The translations under genes were made by a program, and so were the position numbers. Of a DNA stretch of 10,000 bases, positions 7,241 through 10,000 are shown piece by piece. The stretch covers positions 43,909,929-43,919,928 of the forward strand of contig NC_091555.1 in assembly GCF_042767895.1 (NCBI RefSeq). Direction: 5' to 3'. Positions within the stretch are counted from its first letter, which is position 1. The number at the start of each line of letters is the position of its first letter. The notes beneath the pieces are model-generated. The model saw nothing but the letters and a program-made list of their open reading frames with translations, was not told the origin of the DNA and did no database searches. Origin of the DNA: Penaeus vannamei. Lineage: Eukaryota; Arthropoda; Malacostraca; Decapoda; Penaeidae.

Positions 7241-8837
7241 AGCAGATCTATAGTAACTGAACCGAGCAACACCTTAACTCTGCCACCTGGTACCCTCACC
7301 CTGATTTATCCAAGACCAAAACAAAAGGCTATATAAAAGATACCTACACTTGAATTAAATGCTCTACACTTGTATAATGTCAAGTAGAGAATTTTACTGC
7401 TTGGATTGTTGTTTCTACACTAGCAGTATATATTCTTTTGGTACTCCCACACTCCTTTATTTGTTATATCATCCTATTGTATTTTGTTCCGCAAATAGAT
7501 GACTCGTTGGTTTCAGTTGACTGTATTTCAACCGTTGCCAGTTCCTCCCGGTGTCCAGCTACCGAGCTTTTATATGATTACTTTTGGTTACGATTCAGTT
7601 TTCTTTAGTATCTCTGATAATCCCCATTTTCTTAAGAGCTGCTTAAGAATATGGTAGGCAGCTTTGCAACTCCCGGGGATCCCCCTCTTAGGAAATTATG
7701 CCAGAGACAATTACGGGGATACAGTCGCCTTAGAGTCTCCTCGCCCAATTCTTATCTCGATTAATTTTTATTTTATTTTATTTATTTATTAATCTTTATT
7801 AATTTATTAGTTCATTAATTTAACATTAATGAATTTATTAGTTTATTAATCTTTGGCAGGATTAATTTCCATTTTCGGCCCCATCATTCATGGATTTACC
7901 ATCATAGGCCATGCGGCAACTTATCCAAGATGCATTGGAGTTTGACCTTTCTCTTTCAATCTTTTAGAATTGTTTTTTATAATAGTAATAATTTCTTGCA
8001 TCACGGATTTTCTGTTTACATTCTTTCTCTTCACTCGAAATCCTGCTTGATGATACTTGTTAATATACCTTATCTACACTAACACACTATGAACCATTGA
8101 AATAGACAATCTACTCAATTCACCTTTAATTTATTGGTTTGTTATTGATATTCAAATTCATTTTCCATTCTAATAAATAAACCATAAATTACATAATAAT
8201 GATAGAACAGTATTATAGAACGAAATACATGCTTTTGCATTGTGATAGCACCATTAAAAAATAAAATAGAAATTAATTATGAAACATAAATGGATATAAG
8301 AAACGTTTCTTGTACCCGTTATCCATTTATTTCCATTATTTCACTAATCATTAACTTACCCTGTAGTGGATTTTTCCTGGCTTCAGCAGAGTCATCCTGC
8401 TGATCTATTTAGAAGATCTGACTCCTTCGCTCTGCAAGATGACGTAGCTTGCTGTTTTCCTGTGTGTCTGTGTTTTTAAAGAAATCTGTTTTTATACTCA
8501 TCAGACACCTTGTTTTTATACTCATTTGACTCACCTTTCCCATTGGTTTGAAATCTACCTTTAAATCTATATTACTACTGTAACACTATTTATACACTAC
8601 TTCCCTTGTCTCATTCTTGTCTTTTCGTCTTCGACTAACCTTAGATTTGTTTCTCATCCGTTTTTCTCTTCGTCTTTCTCCGTTTTCCCTCGTGGATCCT
8701 TTCTTTCGTTTTTCTTACTTCCCTGTTATTCATTTATTTAGCGTGCCCATTTTTTTTATGGTTTTGTCATTATTTTATATTTCATGCATTTCTAAGCTCA
8801 TTTTAAAGTCACCATTCACTATTTAATAAACGAGATG
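7241..8837. other. AT-rich intergenic region, no gene seen
   Basis: Nearly 1.6 kb without a supportable gene. Features inside: an 8-bp perfect hairpin TTCTTAAG/CTTAAGAA at 7629-7649; an ATTTATT/ATTAAT low-complexity patch at 7758-7857; a 24-bp tandem duplication at 8487-8536; T/C-rich sequence at 8590-8780 that produces a spurious Phe/Ser/Leu frame. Confidence 0.6.
8487..8536. repeat. 24-26-bp tandem duplication
   Basis: TGTTTTTATACTCATCAGAC plus ACCT (8487-8510) is followed at once by TGTTTTTATACTCATTTGAC plus TCACCT (8511-8536). Confidence 0.85.
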
Positions 8838-9110
8838 AGGTGCATCATGGGTAAAGCACCACCAAGCGCGGGAAGCCAGCAGTATAAAAGGTCAAGCCAG
8901 GTCGGTCTAGAGAGGGAGAGAGGCTTTTATCCTGTGTGGTGACAAACCCTTTTGGGTTATTAGCAGGCTGAGTGGTGTTTCTCGTGCTGTGGCGGGTTCC
9001 TTGTTCCTTGTGACCGCGATCACTCTTACTCACCTGCGAGTCCTTACCACATGCGCCAAACCGACAAGACATTCCCTGTAATTGGGTAACACACTACCGA
9101 TCAACATCCA
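8838..9110 (+). promoter_or_regulatory. TATA-containing GC-richer block, possible solo LTR or orphan promoter
   Basis: Composition rises abruptly relative to the flanking AT-rich DNA. A good TATA box (AGTATAAAAGG, 8881-8891) sits about 40 bp into it. An AG-rich GGTCTAGAGAGGGAGAGAG follows at the distance where transcription would start, and the block closes with TGTAATTGGGTAACACA at about 9078-9094. This arrangement resembles a retrotransposon LTR (TATA box, then R/U5). I see no second LTR, primer-binding site or target-site duplication, and no gene follows within the window. It could also be the promoter of a gene beyond the right edge, although mobile-element copies follow directly. Confidence 0.3.
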
Positions 9111-9143
9111 CAACTCGACTACATAAACAATGAATCAACTAAA

Positions 9144-9176
9144 AGCACTCAGAGTGCATACCTCCGCCAAGGCAGA

Positions 9177-9268
<92 letters not shown>

Positions 9269-9475
9269 GCCTAAGAAAGACATAAATGAATTGAGAGACA
9301 GACAGAGGTGTTACTGATGCAATCATTAAAAAAAATCCTGGATGCGGATCATGATACAAATCGCCACTAAATTCTAATGGCTACGAAACACCTTTTTGAG
9401 TTATCCTGTTAACCGACGAACAAACAAGCAAGCTATCTAACCAAAACTACCAAAAGCATAACCTTCTTGGCGGAA
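9144..9475 (+). mobile_element. Dispersed element with CCTCCGCCAAGG end, copy 2, containing (CT)n
   Basis: The left end (AGCACTCAGAGTGCATA, then CCTCCGCCAAGGC at 9161-9173) is nearly identical to copy 1. The right end (ACCTTCTTGGCGGA, 9461-9474) is close to the inverse of the left CCTCCGCCAAGG motif, so this copy shows both inverted termini. Between them lie ACTGATGCAATCATTAAAAA, CCTGGATGCGGATCATGA, TTTTTGAGTTATCCTGTTA and ACGAACAAACAAGCAAGC, which I remember as a widespread marine-invertebrate repeat. An 84-nt (CT)n tract sits right after the left terminus. Confidence 0.7.
9182..9265. repeat. (CT)42 microsatellite
   Basis: An 84-nt perfect CT tract inside copy 2 of the dispersed element. 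Minus-strand Arg-Glu repeat frames here are artefacts. Confidence 0.98.
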
Positions 9476-9534
9476 AATGATGATGATAATGATAAAAATA
9501 GCAATGATAATAATAGTTACCATATTGCTTTGAC

Positions 9535-9733
9535 AAAAGGGGTAACTGATGCATTAATTTTTTAAATTCCTGGATCCAGACCACAAAAATCTAGTAGCAT
9601 CTAATTTAGACTAAGACACACCTTTGGAAAAAAAAATAGAAACCTGTTCATAAGTTATTCTGCTAATCAACGAACATGCAAACTAAACAAAATCCTAGTA
9701 AAAATTTAACCTACACGAGGCCTTATTTCCGCC
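9535..9733 (+). mobile_element. Dispersed element, copy 3 (5'-truncated)
   Basis: The blocks GGTAACTGATGCATTAAT, CCTGGATCCAGACCA, AGACACACCTTTGG and TTCATAAGTTATTCTGCTAA match the interior of copies 1 and 2 in the same order and orientation. The left terminus is missing, and the right end (TTAACCTACACGAGGCC) is degenerate. Confidence 0.6.
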
Positions 9734-9756
9734 GATAAAACAATGACGACAATAGA

Positions 9757-9784
9757 AAGTGTCGTAATTTCACTCGCGACACTT
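9757..9784. repeat. Small perfect hairpin
   Basis: AAGTGTCG (9757-9764) and CGACACTT (9777-9784) form an 8-bp inverted repeat with a 12-nt loop, at the start of a short GC-rich patch (about 9757-9860). Confidence 0.6.
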
Positions 9785-9874
9785 CCCCGGGCCGGACGCG
9801 ACAGCAACTTCGCCAATGTTTTTACGCTGTTGACAAAGATGCGATTCGAACCCCATTCCTAGGAATCCTACTCG

Positions 9875-9932
9875 AATTGACGAATCTCATTTTGTTTATA
9901 AATAGTAATTGACGAATCACTGTTTCAGTGAT
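9875..9932. repeat. Short direct repeat with adjacent hairpin
   Basis: AATTGACGAATC occurs at 9875-9886 and again at 9907-9918, a 32-bp period. The second copy runs into a perfect 7-bp stem ATCACTG (9916-9922) / CAGTGAT (9926-9932) with a TTT loop. Nothing else is seen up to 10000. Confidence 0.55.
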
Positions 9933-10000
9933 GAAACATTAGGAAATACCAATAAATACAAGTTGTTAATAAAAATAAATCAAACGACGGAAAACTATCG

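Noticed and set aside
8617..8826. A hydrophobic Phe/Leu/Ser-rich frame resembling a membrane protein
   Set aside because: The hydrophobicity comes from T/C-rich low-complexity DNA; no supporting gene signals.
9845..9860. Minus-strand GGGGTTCGAATCGC, resembling a tRNA B box
   Set aside because: No A box, acceptor stem or anticodon arm at the expected distance, so neither a tRNA nor a tRNA-derived SINE can be supported.

Overview
The window looks like nuclear DNA from an arthropod, most likely a decapod crustacean of the penaeid shrimp type. It is AT-rich and unusually dense in long dinucleotide microsatellites: three (CT)n tracts of 84-94 nt, a (CA)n tract, several (TA)n tracts and a GATA array. 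Genes are split by short GT-AG introns. It also carries copies of a dispersed element with CCTCCGCCAAGG-type ends, which I remember as common in marine invertebrate genomes. The taxon is an inference; no rRNA, mitochondrial or diagnostic housekeeping gene is present. No prokaryotic gene organisation, CRISPR array, tRNA or rRNA is visible.

Layout. 1-2276 holds no convincing gene. It contains microsatellites and a pyrimidine-rich block, ending in an approximately 580-bp compound CA/TA/GATA array. 2450-4189 (minus strand) holds the one gene I can reconstruct: four coding exons, good splice sites and compatible phases, giving a 297-residue single-pass membrane glycoprotein. It has a signal peptide, a small ectodomain with eight N-glycosylation sequons, one membrane segment, and a cytoplasmic tail with a proline-rich stretch and three YxxPhi tyrosine motifs. 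Two of these fit the ITSM and ITIM patterns. I cannot assign it to a named family. 4411-4755 is a degenerate copy of the dispersed element. 5000-6212 (minus strand) is a second, partial head-to-tail copy of the same gene. The membrane exon and the preceding intron are recognisably homologous, but the tyrosine-motif tail is missing. Homology stops near 6212, close to a fragment of a non-LTR retrotransposon (6263-6440). 7012-7240 is a 229-bp foldback element with 39-bp terminal inverted repeats. 7241-8837 is AT-rich intergenic DNA. 8838-9110 is a GC-richer, TATA-containing block that could be a promoter or solo LTR. 9144-9475 and 9535-9733 are two more copies of the dispersed element, the first invaded by a long (CT)n tract.

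How it fits together. The window looks like the edge of a small tandem family of receptor-like membrane proteins, with one copy intact in reading frame and one decayed or diverged, surrounded by mobile-element debris and expanding microsatellites. The receptor gene is the most interesting object. Its exon model comes from manual splice-site reading and is unconfirmed by transcripts.
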